Source of the DNA: JACCZX01 sp963786295
GTDB taxonomy: Bacteria > Pseudomonadota > Gammaproteobacteria > Burkholderiales > Burkholderiaceae_F
Direction of reading: 5' to 3'
NCBI GenBank assembly: GCA_963786295.1
Contig: CAWAYV010000049.1
Location: 62,001-126,000 of the forward strand
Length of the DNA: 64,000 bases
Below the pieces are notes generated by a model. That model was given only the letters and a program-made list of their open reading frames with translations. It was not told the DNA's origin and searched no databases. Of the stretch, positions 53,214 to 62,399 are shown piece after piece; position 1 is the first letter of the stretch, and every line of letters starts with the position of its first letter. The position numbers were made by a program, and so were the translations under genes.

Positions 53214-55568
53214 ATGGCGGCAAGGGCAAAAGCGGGCAGCAACGCACAGCGGGCAGCCGACGGCGTCTGGGTGCGTGCGCGAGACGCGGCGCCGCGCTCG
53301 GAAGGCAACGACCGCTTCGGTCAGTTGCTGGCTGAAGCGGGGTGGATTGTCGGTGCCGTCGTGGCGGTGGCGTTGTTTGCAATGCTCGCCAGCTTCAGCC
53401 AGAACGACCCGGCGTTCTCGCACACCGCGAGCGCTGCTGGCGTCGAGAACATCGGCGGCCGTTTCGGAGCATGGGTGGCTGACATCGCGTTGCTGCTCTT
53501 TGGGCTGTCGGCGTATTTGCTCGTATTCGGTCTGGCGATCACGGTGGTGCGCGGCTTTCGCAAGCTGCACCGCGTGGCGAGCGGCGATCCGCTGAACGAC
53601 GACCTGCCGGCCTATGCGCACGGCATCGGCTTTGTGCTGCTGCTGTTCGGCGCGGTAAGCCTTGAGACGCTGCGGTTTCACACGCTTGGCGTTGCTTTGC
53701 CCGGTTGGCCCGGGGGCGTCGTAGGCAACTCTGTTGCGCAGTTTCTGCAAGCGAGCGTCGGTTTTACCGGCGCTACCGTGATCATGCTGGTCGCGATTGC
53801 GATCGGCCTGTCGCTGTTTCTCGACTTTTCGTGGCTAGCGGTGGCCGAGCGGTTCGGTGGATTTCTCGAAGGATTTTCACGCCGTTCGCGGCGCAAACGC
53901 GAGGAGGCCGAAGATCGCGCGATCGGCGAAGCCGCGGCGAAGGTGCGCGAAGCGGCCTTGAGTGATGAACGCGAGCGCATCGATGAAGCGCCGCCGGTTC
54001 ATATCGAGCGCACACCCGTGCATGTCAAGCCGTCCGAGCGCAAGCAGAAGGAAAAGCAGGTACCGCTGTTCGCCGAGATGGCCGACGCGCGCCTGCCGCC
54101 GCTGGACCTGCTCGATGAGCCGCCGCCGAATCTCGAGGCGATCTCTACCGAAACGCTCGAGTTCACGTCACGGCTGATCGAAAAGAAGCTGCGCGACTTC
54201 AACGTTGAAGCCGTCGTCGTCGCCGCGTACCCCGGACCGGTGATCACGCGTTACGAGATCGAGCCTGCAGTTGGCGTCAAAGGCAGCCAGATCGTCAATC
54301 TTGCAAAAGACTTGGCGCGCGCTTTGTCGCTGGTATCGATTCGTGTAGTCGAGACGATTCCCGGCAAGAACCTGATGGGGCTCGAGCTGCCGAATCCACG
54401 CCGGCAAGTCGTGAAACTCTCCGAGATTCTCGGCTCGGCCATCTACAACGAGAGCCATTCGCTGCTGACACTGGGGCTTGGCAAGGACATCTCGGGCAAG
54501 CCGGTGGTGCTCGATCTTGCGCGCATGCCGCATCTGATGGTGGCGGGTACGACCGGTTCCGGGAAATCGGTCGGCATCAACGCGATGATTCTGTCGATTC
54601 TTTACAAGGCCGATCCATCGCAAGTGCGCATGATCCTGATCGACCCAAAGATGCTGGAGCTTTCGGTGTATGAAGGCATCCCGCATCTGCTCGCGCCCGT
54701 TGTGACCGACATGCGAGAGGCCGGCATCGCTCTGCAGTGGTGTGTCACTGAGATGGACAAGCGTTACAGGCTGTTGAGCAAGCTCGGTGTGCGGAGTCTG
54801 ACCACCTACAACCAGAAGATTGTCGATGCGCGCGCCAAAGGCGAGTTCATCGCGAATCCGTTTTCGCTGACGCCCGCTGAACCGGAGCCGCTCGACACGC
54901 TGCCGATGATCGTCGTCGTGATCGACGAGCTGGCCGATCTGATGATGGTGTCGAGCAAAAAGGTCGAAGAGCTGATCGCGCGCATTGCGCAGAAAGCCCG
55001 CGCGTCGGGCATGCACTTGATACTTGCAACGCAGCGGCCGTCGGTCGACGTCATCACAGGCTTGATCAAAGCCAATATTCCGGCGCGGATTTCGTATCAG
55101 GTCTCGAGCCGTGTCGATTCGCGCACGATCCTGGACCAGATGGGTTCGGAGTCGCTGCTCGGGCAGGGCGACATGCTCTATCTCGCCCCCGGCACCGGCT
55201 TGCCGACACGGGTGCACGGCGCCTTCGTCGCAGACGCCGAAGTGCATAGGGTGGTCGACGTATTGAAGTCGCGCGCCGCACCGCAGTACGTCGAGGGGTT
55301 ACTCGAGCCTGTGGAAGGCAATGGCGAGAGCGGCGAAGCTAGCGCGAACGGCGGTGTCTACGCAAACGAAGCCGATCCGTTATACGACCAGGCGGTCGAA
55401 ATCGTTTTGAAAAATCGCCGTGCGTCGATCTCGCTGGTGCAACGGCATCTGCGTATCGGATACAACCGGGCTGCGCGCCTGCTGGAAGACATGGAGCGCG
55501 CCGGCATGGTGTCGGCGATGCAAAGCAACGGCAATCGCGACATTCTGGTGCCGGCGCGTGAGAGTTGA
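53214..55568 (+). CDS. ftsK: DNA translocase FtsK
   Basis: Septal DNA pump that clears and aligns chromosome termini at division. 784 residues: four membrane helices (about 45-65, 88-112, 135-155, 185-207), a short charged linker, the alpha/beta motor with Walker A GTTGSGKS (445-452) and Walker B region MIVVVIDELADLMM, ATQRPSVDVITGLIKANIP, and the C-terminal gamma winged helix (YDQAVEIVLKNRRASISLVQRHLRIGYNRAARLLEDMERAGMVS). The linker is much shorter than in E. coli FtsK, typical of non-enteric forms. First gene of the conserved ftsK-lolA-rarA-serS order. Confidence 0.97.
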   Translation: MAARAKAGSNAQRAADGVWVRARDAAPRSEGNDRFGQLLAEAGWIVGAVVAVALFAMLASFSQNDPAFSHTASAAGVENIGGRFGAWVADIALLLFGLSAYLLVFGLAITVVRGFRKLHRVASGDPLNDDLPAYAHGIGFVLLLFGAVSLETLRFHTLGVALPGWPGGVVGNSVAQFLQASVGFTGATVIMLVAIAIGLSLFLDFSWLAVAERFGGFLEGFSRRSRRKREEAEDRAIGEAAAKVREAALSDERERIDEAPPVHIERTPVHVKPSERKQKEKQVPLFAEMADARLPPLDLLDEPPPNLEAISTETLEFTSRLIEKKLRDFNVEAVVVAAYPGPVITRYEIEPAVGVKGSQIVNLAKDLARALSLVSIRVVETIPGKNLMGLELPNPRRQVVKLSEILGSAIYNESHSLLTLGLGKDISGKPVVLDLARMPHLMVAGTTGSGKSVGINAMILSILYKADPSQVRMILIDPKMLELSVYEGIPHLLAPVVTDMREAGIALQWCVTEMDKRYRLLSKLGVRSLTTYNQKIVDARAKGEFIANPFSLTPAEPEPLDTLPMIVVVIDELADLMMVSSKKVEELIARIAQKARASGMHLILATQRPSVDVITGLIKANIPARISYQVSSRVDSRTILDQMGSESLLGQGDMLYLAPGTGLPTRVHGAFVADAEVHRVVDVLKSRAAPQYVEGLLEPVEGNGESGEASANGGVYANEADPLYDQAVEIVLKNRRASISLVQRHLRIGYNRAARLLEDMERAGMVSAMQSNGNRDILVPARES

Positions 55569-55577
55569 AAGGTGTCG

Positions 55578-56201
55578 ATGTTGAATTCTTTGCGTGCGGT
55601 GCTGATTGTCTTGACTGCTTTTGCGACACACGCGCACGCCGCGGCGCTGGATCAGCTGCGCAGCTTTCTGACGCAGACCAACAGCGCACGTGGAGACTTC
55701 GTTCAGCGCGTAACGCCGCGCCAGGGCGCCAAGCCGCAAACGGCAGCCAGTGGGCAATTTGTCTTTCAGCGTCCGGGCAAATTCCGTTGGACCTATGAAA
55801 AACCGTACGAGCAACTGATCGTTGCAGACGGGCAGCGCCTGGTGCTATTCGACAAGGACCTGAACCAGGTGACAGTCAAGAAGCTGCAAGCGTCGCTGCC
55901 GTCGAGCCCGGCGTCGATCCTGTTCGGTTCCAACGAGTTTGAAAAGGAATTCGACGTCAGCGACGCCGGTGCGCGCGACGGCCTCGAATGGATCGTCGCA
56001 AAGCCGCGCGCCAAGGACACGACGTTCGAGCGCATCGAGATCGGCTTTCGCGATGGCTTGCCGCAGGCGATGCTGCTGGCGGATGGCTTCGGACAGACCA
56101 CGCAACTGACGTTCAGCAAGGTCGAACGCAACCCGAAGCTCGACGCCGACGCATTCCGGTTTACGCCTCCGAAAGGCGCCGACGTTCTCGAAGACAAGTA
56201 G
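55578..56201 (+). CDS. lolA: Outer-membrane lipoprotein carrier protein LolA
   Basis: Periplasmic chaperone carrying lipoproteins from LolCDE to LolB. ATG 55578 is preferred, with AAAGG five bases upstream; GTG 55572 is too close to it. A signal peptide ending HAHA/AA is followed by LDQLRSFLTQTNSARGDFVQRV, GQFVFQRPGKFRWTYEKPYEQLIVADGQRLVLFDKDLNQVTV and the C-terminal FRFTPPKGADVLED, all typical. 207 residues. It begins 9 bases after ftsK. Intact. Confidence 0.96.
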   Translation: MLNSLRAVLIVLTAFATHAHAAALDQLRSFLTQTNSARGDFVQRVTPRQGAKPQTAASGQFVFQRPGKFRWTYEKPYEQLIVADGQRLVLFDKDLNQVTVKKLQASLPSSPASILFGSNEFEKEFDVSDAGARDGLEWIVAKPRAKDTTFERIEIGFRDGLPQAMLLADGFGQTTQLTFSKVERNPKLDADAFRFTPPKGADVLEDK

Positions 56202-56400
56202 TCGCTTGGGTCTACGTCTTGGCCGCGGGGCGCGGTCATCTTCCGTCGGGCTCCAAGGACTACCAGTACCGCCTGCGGAAACGCCGGGTCTGAATGAATC
56301 GTCGACGCGACTGAAGTTGCGACCAGGAAATCGTCTGGCTGCTCGGCGACGATTTCGGCGCTGAACCGCACAAGATGCGGATGCGCCCATCGCAGCGTGA
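56202..56400. other. Gene-free stretch after lolA, left part of an inserted segment
   Basis: No gene is supported. On the minus strand one frame reads coding-like (VRFSAEIVAEQPDDFLVAT and LVVLGARR) but lacks a start, a stop of its own and a recognisable family. It may be a fragment brought in with the DUF808 relic. Confidence 0.4.
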
Positions 56401-57145
56401 CCAATCGTATGATCGTCGCTAAGGGTTCACTGCGCAACAAGGCGATCCTGGTGCCGGCGGCACTCGCCATCAGCGCGTTCGGCCTCGGCCACACTCGCCG
56501 CTGATCATCGGTGGCCTTTTCTCTGTTACGAAGGCACCGAGAAGCTGGGCACAAGTTCCAGCACTCCGGGCGCGACGACGCGCATCGCGCAAAGCTCAGC
56601 CGCGCGCTGACCGACCCCAGCGTGGATCTCGTGGCGCTGGAACGGGACAAGATCAAAGGCGCAATCCGTACCGACTTCATCCTGTCCGCGGAAATTATCG
56701 TAATCACGCTGGGCACCGTAGCCGCCGCGTCACTGAGCACTCGGATCGGAGTGCTGGTCGGCATATCGCTGCTGATGACGGTGGGCGTCTACGGGCTGGT
56801 GGCGGGAATCGTCAAACAGGACGATGGCGGGCTCGCGCTGACGCGATCGGCGTCGACAGCACTGCAGTCCCTCGGCCGGGCGATATTGGTCGCGGCACCG
56901 TGGCTAATGAAGGCTTTATCGATCGCCGGCACTGCCGCGATGTTCCTGGTCGGCGGCGACATTCTCACCGCACGGAATCCCGGCGCTGCATCACTTCGCG
57001 GAGATGGCGTTGCACGACATCACAGGCCCGACGGCCATGCTGGGCAACTTGCTGTTCGATGGCCTCGTAGGAATACTGGCCGGTCTGCATCGTGGCCGCG
57101 GTGGTGACTCTGTTGAAGAGTGGCGAACGGCGACCGCACAGTGAA
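56400..57145 (+). pseudogene. DUF808 (YedI-like) membrane protein relic
   Basis: Pieces of a DUF808 inner-membrane protein in at least four frame segments. VAKGSLRNKAILVPAALAISAF is followed by a break and scraps of the LIIGGLF/LCYEGTEKLG region. The long intact segment then runs from HKFQHSG through LTDPSVDLVALERDKIKGAIRTDFILSAEIIVITLGTVAAASL and VLVGISLLMTVGVYGLVAGIVKQDD to FLVGGDIL. After a shift come HGIPALHHFAEMALHDITGPTAMLG and NLLFDGLVGILAG, and a final shift gives VAAVVTLLKSGER. Roughly the first 75 residues of the family are missing. It lies between lolA and rarA, genes that are normally adjacent, so it looks like decaying inserted DNA. Confidence 0.75.
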
Positions 57146-57287
57146 TCGCTTCGGCTGACATCGCGCCGAGAACGTGACGCGGTTCATTACGGCGCCTCAG
57201 GCCTGGCTACGAACCTTGGTTACGGCGATGCCGACTGTTCGCCCCGAGCGCGAACAGAATGGCCTTGGTGCTGTCGGCTGCCACATG

Positions 57288-57665
57288 CTATCGCCGGGCT
57301 GCTAGCGACTTGATCGCAAGCAACTCGACTTCAAACTGCAGCGTCGCGTTCGGCGGAATCGCGCCGCCGGCGCCCTTGTCGCCGTACGCGAGCGACGGCG
57401 GGCAGGTGAGCTTCGCCTTGCCTCCCACCTTCATCCGCTGTACGCCTTCGGTCCAGCACTTGATGACTCGGTTCAGCGGAAACTCGGTCGGCTGGCCGCG
57501 CTTGTACGAGCTGTCGAACTCCTTGCCGTCCGGAAATGTGCCTTTGTAGTGCACGCGAACCACGTCGGTTTCCTTCGGGCTGGCGCCTTTGCCTTCGGTC
57601 AGCGCTCGATACACCATGCCCGAATGGCGTTTTGACCGCTCCCTTTTCTGCCGCCGCCTTGCTCG
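57288..57665 (-). pseudogene. FKBP-type peptidyl-prolyl isomerase, 5' truncated and frameshifted
   Basis: The FKBP domain is complete from MVYRALTEGKGASPKETD (ATG 57617) through VHYKGTFPDGKEFDSSYKRGQPTEFPLNRVIKCWTEGVQRMKVGGKAKLTCPPSLAYGDKGAGGAIPPNATLQFEVELL. One extra base near 57623 separates it from its natural preceding segment KAAAEKGAVKTP, and a stop (TAA, 57667-57669) closes that frame just upstream. The signal peptide and first helices expected in this periplasmic FkpA-like subfamily are absent. A 109-residue cytosolic protein from 57617 could still fold as an isomerase. The gene shares the lolA-rarA insertion with the DUF808 relic. Confidence 0.8.
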
Positions 57666-57666
57666 A

Positions 57667-57738
57667 TTACATCATCTTGCGCCATCGCTGCTCCGATAGC
57701 TTGTAGCCAATAGCGATCGCCACTAACTTCTTGATCAT
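57667..57738 (-). CDS. Tiny ORF (23 residues) before the truncated FKBP gene
   Basis: MIKKLVAIAIGYKLSEQRWRKMM would be 23 residues, so only its ends are cited: it opens MIKKLVAIAIGYKL and ends RKMM. AGAGGA stands 5 bases before the ATG, a good ribosome site. It may be a real small protein or the leftover N-terminus of a deleted gene joined to the FKBP fragment. Confidence 0.35.
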   Translation of the reverse strand: MIKKLVAIAIGYKLSEQRWRKMM

Positions 57739-57786
57739 TGCTTTCCTCTTGACTGTCCGATTGCAGGGGCGGATGCTAGCCTGTTG

Positions 57787-59137
57787 ATGACATTTGCCCA
57801 ATCGATGCAAGACCTGTTCACTACCACAGCCACCGGCGTTCCGCTCGCCGAGCGCATGCGTCCGCGCACGATCGATGACGTCGTCGGGCAATCGCATTTG
57901 CTCGGATCGGGCAAGCCGCTGCGAGTCGCGTTCGAATCCGGACGGCCGCACTCGATGATCCTGTGGGGGCCGCCGGGCGTCGGCAAGACCACGCTGGCGC
58001 GGTTGATGGCTGATGCGTTCGGGCTCAACTTCATCGCGATCTCGGCGGTATTGGGTGGCGTGAAAGACATTCGCGACGCGGTCGAGCGCGCGCAGGTCAC
58101 GCGTGCGCAGTCGGGCAAACCGACGGTCGTGTTCGTCGACGAGGTGCATCGGTTCAACAAGGCGCAGCAGGATGCGTTTCTGCCGCATGTCGAGTCCGGT
58201 TTGTTCGTGTTCGTCGGCGCTACGACCGAGAATCCATCGTTCGAAGTGATCGGCGCGTTGTTGTCGCGTGCCGCGGTTTATGTGCTGCAGCCGCTGTCGC
58301 GCGACGAACTTGAAACGTTGCTCGACCGCGCGCTCGCCGCGGAGCCCGAAAGGCTGACCGTTGATGCGCAGGCGCGCAGCATGCTGTTCGACCTCGCCGA
58401 CGGCGACGCGCGGCGCCTGTTGAATGCGCTCGAGGTGGTCGGTAACGCGGCACGCGATCAAGAACCTCTCCTCGATCAGCGCCGATTTCTTACGCGACTC
58501 ATTGCCGGCCACGCTGCGCCGGTTCGACAAAGGCGGCGAAAATTTCTACGACCAGATCTCAGCGTTGCACAAATCGGTGCGAGGCTCCGACCCCGACGCG
58601 TCGCTGTACTGGATGGTGCGCATGTTCGACGGCGGGGTCGATCCGCGCTACGTCGCGCGCCGCGCGATAAGAATGGCGGCTGAGGATATCGGCCTGGCCG
58701 ATCCGCGCGCGCTCGAAGTTGCACTGGCTGCCGCCGACACCTACGAGCGGCTCGGCTCGCCGGAGGGTGAGCTCGCGCTCGCGCAGGCGATCGTCTATCT
58801 CGCGTGTGCGCCGAAGTCCAATGCGGTCTATCGCGCGTACGGCGCGGTGCGTGCATTCGTCGAACAGGACGGCTCGCGGCCGGTGCCGATGCACCTGCGC
58901 AATGCCCCGACGCGCCTGATGAAGGAGCTTGGCTACGGCGAAGGCTATCGCTACGCACACAACGAAGCCGGCGCGGTGGCCGCGGGCGAGACGTATTTGC
59001 CGGAGGGCGTGACGGCGCAAGCGTGGTATCAGCCGACGGACCGTGGCGTTGAAGCGCGTATCGCCGAGCGGCTTGCTGAATTGCGGCGCATGAATGCAGC
59101 GGCGCCGCCGGAACGACCACCGCGCGAAGCAAAGTAG
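57787..59137 (+). CDS. rarA: Replication-associated recombination protein RarA (one frameshift)
   Basis: AAA+ ATPase of the RarA/MgsA family acting at stalled replication forks, about 450 residues after one frame correction near 58470-58475. The first frame carries PLAERMRPRTIDDVVGQSHLLG, Walker A WGPPGVGKTTLARL, Walker B VVFVDEVHRFNKAQQDAFLP, sensor GATTENPSFEV and DARRLLNALEVVGNAA. The second continues from ISADFLRDSLPATLRRFDKGGENFYDQISALHKSVRGSDPDASLYWMVRM to the end. ATG 57787 is the likely start. As written, the first frame runs on to 58683 with unrelated sequence. It keeps its place before serS. Error or true mutation cannot be told apart here. Confidence 0.92.
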
Positions 59138-59146
59138 CATTCGGAG

Positions 59147-60436
59147 ATGCTCGATATCGCTTTGCTACGCAAGGATGTTGCGGCCGTCGCGGCGCGACTG
59201 AAGACGCGCGGCTACGAGCTTGACGTCGAGCGCTTCAACGCGCTGGAAGCCGAACGCAAGGCGGTGCAGACGAAAACAGAAGAGCTGCAAGCGCGGCGTA
59301 ACGCGCTATCAAAGCAAGTCGGCGTGCTGAAGGCGAAAGGGCAGGACGCGTCAAGTGTGCTCGCCGAAGCGGGCTCGATTCCGGATCAGGTCAAGACGCT
59401 TGAAATGCAGCTCGCGAGTATTCAGCAGAAGCTGCAGCAGTGGATGCTCGAAATCCCGAACTTGACCCACGAATCGGTGCCTATCGGGACGTCGGCTGAG
59501 GAAAACGTCGAAGTGCGCCGCTGGGGTACACCACGTACGTTCGATTTCCCGGTGAAGGATCACGTCGACGTCGGCACGCCGCTGGGTCTCGACTTCGACA
59601 CCGCGGCGAAGCTATCGGGCTCTCGCTTCACGCTGCTGCGCGGACCTTTGGCGCGACTGCACCGCGCACTCGCGCAGTTCATGCTCGACGTGCAAACGCG
59701 CGAGCACGGTTACACGGAGTACTACACGCCGTACATCGTCAATGCCGACTGCCTGGTCGGAACGACGCAATTGCCGAAGTTTCGCGACGACATGTTCTGG
59801 GTTACCAAGGGAGGCGGAGAGGAGAAGGAAGAGATGTATCTGATCTCGACTTCCGAAATATCGCTGACCAACACAGTGCGCGAAGAAATTCTGCATGAGT
59901 CGGACTTGCCGCTGAAGTTGACCGCGCACACGCCGTGTTTTCGCTCGGAGTCGGGAAGTTACGGCAAAGACACGCGCGGCATGATTCGCAACCATCAGTT
60001 CGAGAAGGTCGAGATGGTTCAGATCGCGCATCCCGGCGCTTCGTACGACGCGCACGAAGAACTAGTGGGCCACGCCGAAGCGGTGCTGCAGAAACTCGAG
60101 CTGCCATATCGGGTGATGTTGCTGTGTACCGGAGACACCGGCTTCGGCTCGGCGAAGACCTACGACCTCGAAGTCTGGCTGCCAGGGCAGAACGCTTATC
60201 GCGAGATCTCTTCGTGTTCGAACTTCGAAGCGTTCCAGGCGCGACGGATGCAGGCGCGGTTCAAGAACGCGCAGGGCAAGACCGAATTCGTGCACACGCT
60301 GAACGGCTCGGGGCTCGCGGTCGGCCGCACACTGGTCGCGGTGCTTGAAAATTTTCAGCGAGCCGACGGCGGCGTTGACGTGCCGGTCGCGCTGCGGCCG
60401 TTTATCGACGGCATCTCGGTTCTCCGCCCGTCGTAA
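59147..60436 (+). CDS. serS: Seryl-tRNA synthetase
   Basis: Class II synthetase charging tRNA-Ser, 429 residues. The N-terminal antiparallel coiled coil (about 28-100, KAVQTKTEELQARRNALSKQVG) recognises the long variable arm. The catalytic core has motif 2 (CFRSESGSYGKDTRGMIRNHQFEKVEMVQI) and motif 3 (NGSGLAVGRTLVAVLENFQ). It begins 9 bases after rarA and is followed 40 bases later by a tRNA-Ser gene, its own substrate. Confidence 0.97.
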   Translation: MLDIALLRKDVAAVAARLKTRGYELDVERFNALEAERKAVQTKTEELQARRNALSKQVGVLKAKGQDASSVLAEAGSIPDQVKTLEMQLASIQQKLQQWMLEIPNLTHESVPIGTSAEENVEVRRWGTPRTFDFPVKDHVDVGTPLGLDFDTAAKLSGSRFTLLRGPLARLHRALAQFMLDVQTREHGYTEYYTPYIVNADCLVGTTQLPKFRDDMFWVTKGGGEEKEEMYLISTSEISLTNTVREEILHESDLPLKLTAHTPCFRSESGSYGKDTRGMIRNHQFEKVEMVQIAHPGASYDAHEELVGHAEAVLQKLELPYRVMLLCTGDTGFGSAKTYDLEVWLPGQNAYREISSCSNFEAFQARRMQARFKNAQGKTEFVHTLNGSGLAVGRTLVAVLENFQRADGGVDVPVALRPFIDGISVLRPS

Positions 60437-60450
60437 CGACGACGCGCAGA

Positions 60451-60456
60451 TATACT
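60451..60456 (+). promoter_or_regulatory. Probable -10 element of tRNA-Ser
   Basis: TATACT, 19 bases before the mature tRNA 5' end and 14 bases after the serS stop. Suggests that the tRNA has its own promoter in addition to serS read-through. Confidence 0.45.
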
Positions 60457-60475
60457 TCACAGTTCGCCACGCACC

Positions 60476-60566
60476 GGAGAGGTGGCAGAGTGGTCGAATG
60501 CGCCGGACTCGAAATCCGGTTTACTCCTTTGGAGTAACGTGGGTTCGAATCCCACCCTCTCCGCCA
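60476..60566 (+). tRNA. tRNA-Ser (anticodon CGA)
   Basis: 91 bases including encoded CCA. Acceptor stem GGAGAGG (60476-60482) pairs with CCTCTCC (60556-60562), discriminator G. The anticodon arm CCGGACTCGAAATCCGG puts CGA at the anticodon, reading UCG. A long variable arm (TACTCCTTTGGAGTA) and the T-arm GTGGGTTCGAATCCCAC are present, all class II serine features. Confidence 0.97.
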
Positions 60567-60593
60567 CATGCGTTTTGCTGCTGGTTCATTGGC

Positions 60594-60890
60594 TCACTCG
60601 CCCTTGTCGCGCTGATGAAGGTGGCGGCTACAAAGCATTGAGCCTTGTTCGTATGCGTCCGGCAGCGTGCTGAATTGAACGTCATCGTCGCAGCGCCCGC
60701 ACTTCTGCAACAGTATGGGCGCAACCTGTTGATCGAAGATGACCCGTTGCTCCTGAGTCATCGCGTCCAAACCTTTATGCAGATAGAGCCGCGCTACACC
60801 AAAGGCCGACGACAGTGGATCGATAATTCCCATCTCGCCGAGCATGCGCAACGCTGACATGTTGTCGCTTAGTTGCGGATCATCGCTCAT
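60594..60890 (-). CDS. Small protein with C-terminal Cys/His cluster, unknown function
   Basis: 98 residues from ATG 60890, with AAGGGG about nine bases upstream; ATG 60899 is too close to that site. Helical N-terminal part (SALRMLGEMGIIDPLSSAFGVARLYLHKGLDAMTQEQRVIFDQ), then CGRC and, 23 residues later, CSRH, which together could bind a metal. No signal peptide. No family recognised. The 243 bases upstream, as far as dodecin, hold only a 6-bp hairpin (60966-60985). Confidence 0.6.
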   Translation of the reverse strand: MSDDPQLSDNMSALRMLGEMGIIDPLSSAFGVARLYLHKGLDAMTQEQRVIFDQQVAPILLQKCGRCDDDVQFSTLPDAYEQGSMLCSRHLHQRDKGE

Positions 60891-61133
60891 GCCGCGCATC
60901 CCCTTAGAACCGCATCATTGCTTTCGCTCCCCATGTCGCTTCAGTGAAGCGCATTATGGAAGGCGTGCCGAGCATATAAACTCGGCTCTCCTATAACAAC
61001 CCGACAGACGGATTTTTGATCAGAGGCGTCAGGTTTATAGGATTGCCCCGAAGTATCAAGCAAATACGAGCACTTCGGCTTCCTCCTCTCCGCTAGTCAT
61101 GTCCGCTTGGCGGCTAACCGTGAAGGACTAATC

Positions 61134-61337
61134 ATGACCGTCGCACGCATCAGCGAAATCAGCAGCGTCAGCAAAAAAAGCTTCGAAGATGCCATCCTCC
61201 AAGGTGTCGCGCGCGCGAATAAGACGTTGAAGAACGTCAAGGGTGCGTGGGTCAAAGACCAGGAAGTGCAGATCGAAAAAGGCAAGGTGACGGGCTTCAA
61301 AGTGATCCTCAAGGTGACGTTTGTCTTGACTGATTAG
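61134..61337 (+). CDS. Dodecin (flavin-binding family)
   Basis: 67-residue dodecin from ATG 61134 with AAGGAC upstream; the frame opens at 61107. The family forms hollow dodecamers storing flavins. Typical sequence: VARISEISSVSKKSFEDAILQGVARANKTLKNVKGAWVKDQEVQIEKGKVTGFKVILKVTFVL, including the tryptophan of GAWVKDQ that stacks on the flavin. Short, intact, with its own leader. Confidence 0.93.
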   Translation: MTVARISEISSVSKKSFEDAILQGVARANKTLKNVKGAWVKDQEVQIEKGKVTGFKVILKVTFVLTD

Positions 61338-61384
61338 CGAACTCGTTTCGAAGCGGCCCGCTGCGTCGCGGTGCCGAACGCGCT

Positions 61385-62299
61385 TTGCGCGAAGCGAAGA
61401 CCTCCATATTGGTGGGAACGGCATCGTGGACCGATCCCACGCTGATAAAGTCCCGCCGCTTCTATCCGAAGGGATGTAGTTCGGCCGCCGCGCGGCTGCG
61501 CTACTACGCCAGTCAGTTTCCGCTGGTCGAAGTCAACAGCAGCTACTACGCGTTACCTTCGGTTGAAAACTCGAAGGTGTGGGTGGAGCGAACGCCTGCG
61601 GATTTCACCTTCAACGTAAAAGCGTTTCGCTTGTTTACCGGGCATCAAACAGCGGTTGACGCGCTGCCGCCGCCGATACGCGACAGGCTTCCGTCGGCGA
61701 TCGCAACCAAGAAGACCATCCAGTACAAGGACGTGCCGAGCGAACTGCTGGATGCGCTGTGGGAATTTTTCATTGAAGCGCTCGAACCGCTCAAGCAGGC
61801 TGGCAAATTGGGGCTCGTGCACTTTCAGTTTGCGCCTTGGTTAACGTATTCGCCGGCGTCACGTGAGCATGTCGCGGAGTGTGTGCAGCGGGTCTCCGGC
61901 TACACGCTATCGGTCGAATTCCGCCACCAGACCTGGTTCAACGACGTGCACCGCGAATACACGTTGCGATTTGAACGCGAGCATGGTTTGGTGCACACCG
62001 TCGTCGATGCGCCGCAAGGGTTTTCGAATACCGTCGCTGCTCATTGGGAAGTTACGCATCCGCGCCTGGCGCTGGTTCGCTTGCATGGTCGAAACGCGGC
62101 CACCTGGAATTCGAAGAGTGCCGTGGCGTCGGACCGGTTCAACTATGACTACTCGGATACCGAGTTGGCGGAGCTCGCCGAGTCGATAAACGATCTCGCC
62201 GGTCGCGGCGCCCAGGTTCATGTGGTCTTCAATAACAACCACGAAGATCAGGGGCAGCGCAATGCTTCAACGCTGGCCCGGCTGCTTCGGGCCGCTTGA
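61385..62299 (+). CDS. DUF72 family protein (YecE-like)
   Basis: 304 residues from TTG 61385 (MREAKTSILVGTASWTDPTLIKSRRFYP), a TIM-barrel family of unknown function. Family marks: ASQFPLVEVNSSYYALPS, WVERTPADFTFNVKAFRLFTGHQT, LGLVHFQFAPWLTYSP, VEFRHQTWF, VRLHGRNAATW, and VHVVFNNNHEDQGQRNA. No ATG start with a ribosome site was found nearby, so the exact start is uncertain. About 48 bases after dodecin. Confidence 0.92.
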   Translation: MREAKTSILVGTASWTDPTLIKSRRFYPKGCSSAAARLRYYASQFPLVEVNSSYYALPSVENSKVWVERTPADFTFNVKAFRLFTGHQTAVDALPPPIRDRLPSAIATKKTIQYKDVPSELLDALWEFFIEALEPLKQAGKLGLVHFQFAPWLTYSPASREHVAECVQRVSGYTLSVEFRHQTWFNDVHREYTLRFEREHGLVHTVVDAPQGFSNTVAAHWEVTHPRLALVRLHGRNAATWNSKSAVASDRFNYDYSDTELAELAESINDLAGRGAQVHVVFNNNHEDQGQRNASTLARLLRAA

Positions 62300-62399
62300 G
62301 GGCCGTTGAGCGCGTGCCTCGAAGCATCAAAAGAGTTAATCTTGTTGGTCCTGAAGCACCGCTCCCACTTCCACTTTCGACAAGGGCGAAGACCAAAAA

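Noticed and set aside
57667..58530. 287-codon minus-strand ORF opposite rarA
   Set aside because: Shadow of rarA apart from the last 23 codons, which are listed separately as a tiny ORF.
60966..60985. GCCGAG...CTCGGC hairpin upstream of dodecin
   Set aside because: No T-run on either strand and no match to a known riboswitch; left as an unassigned hairpin.
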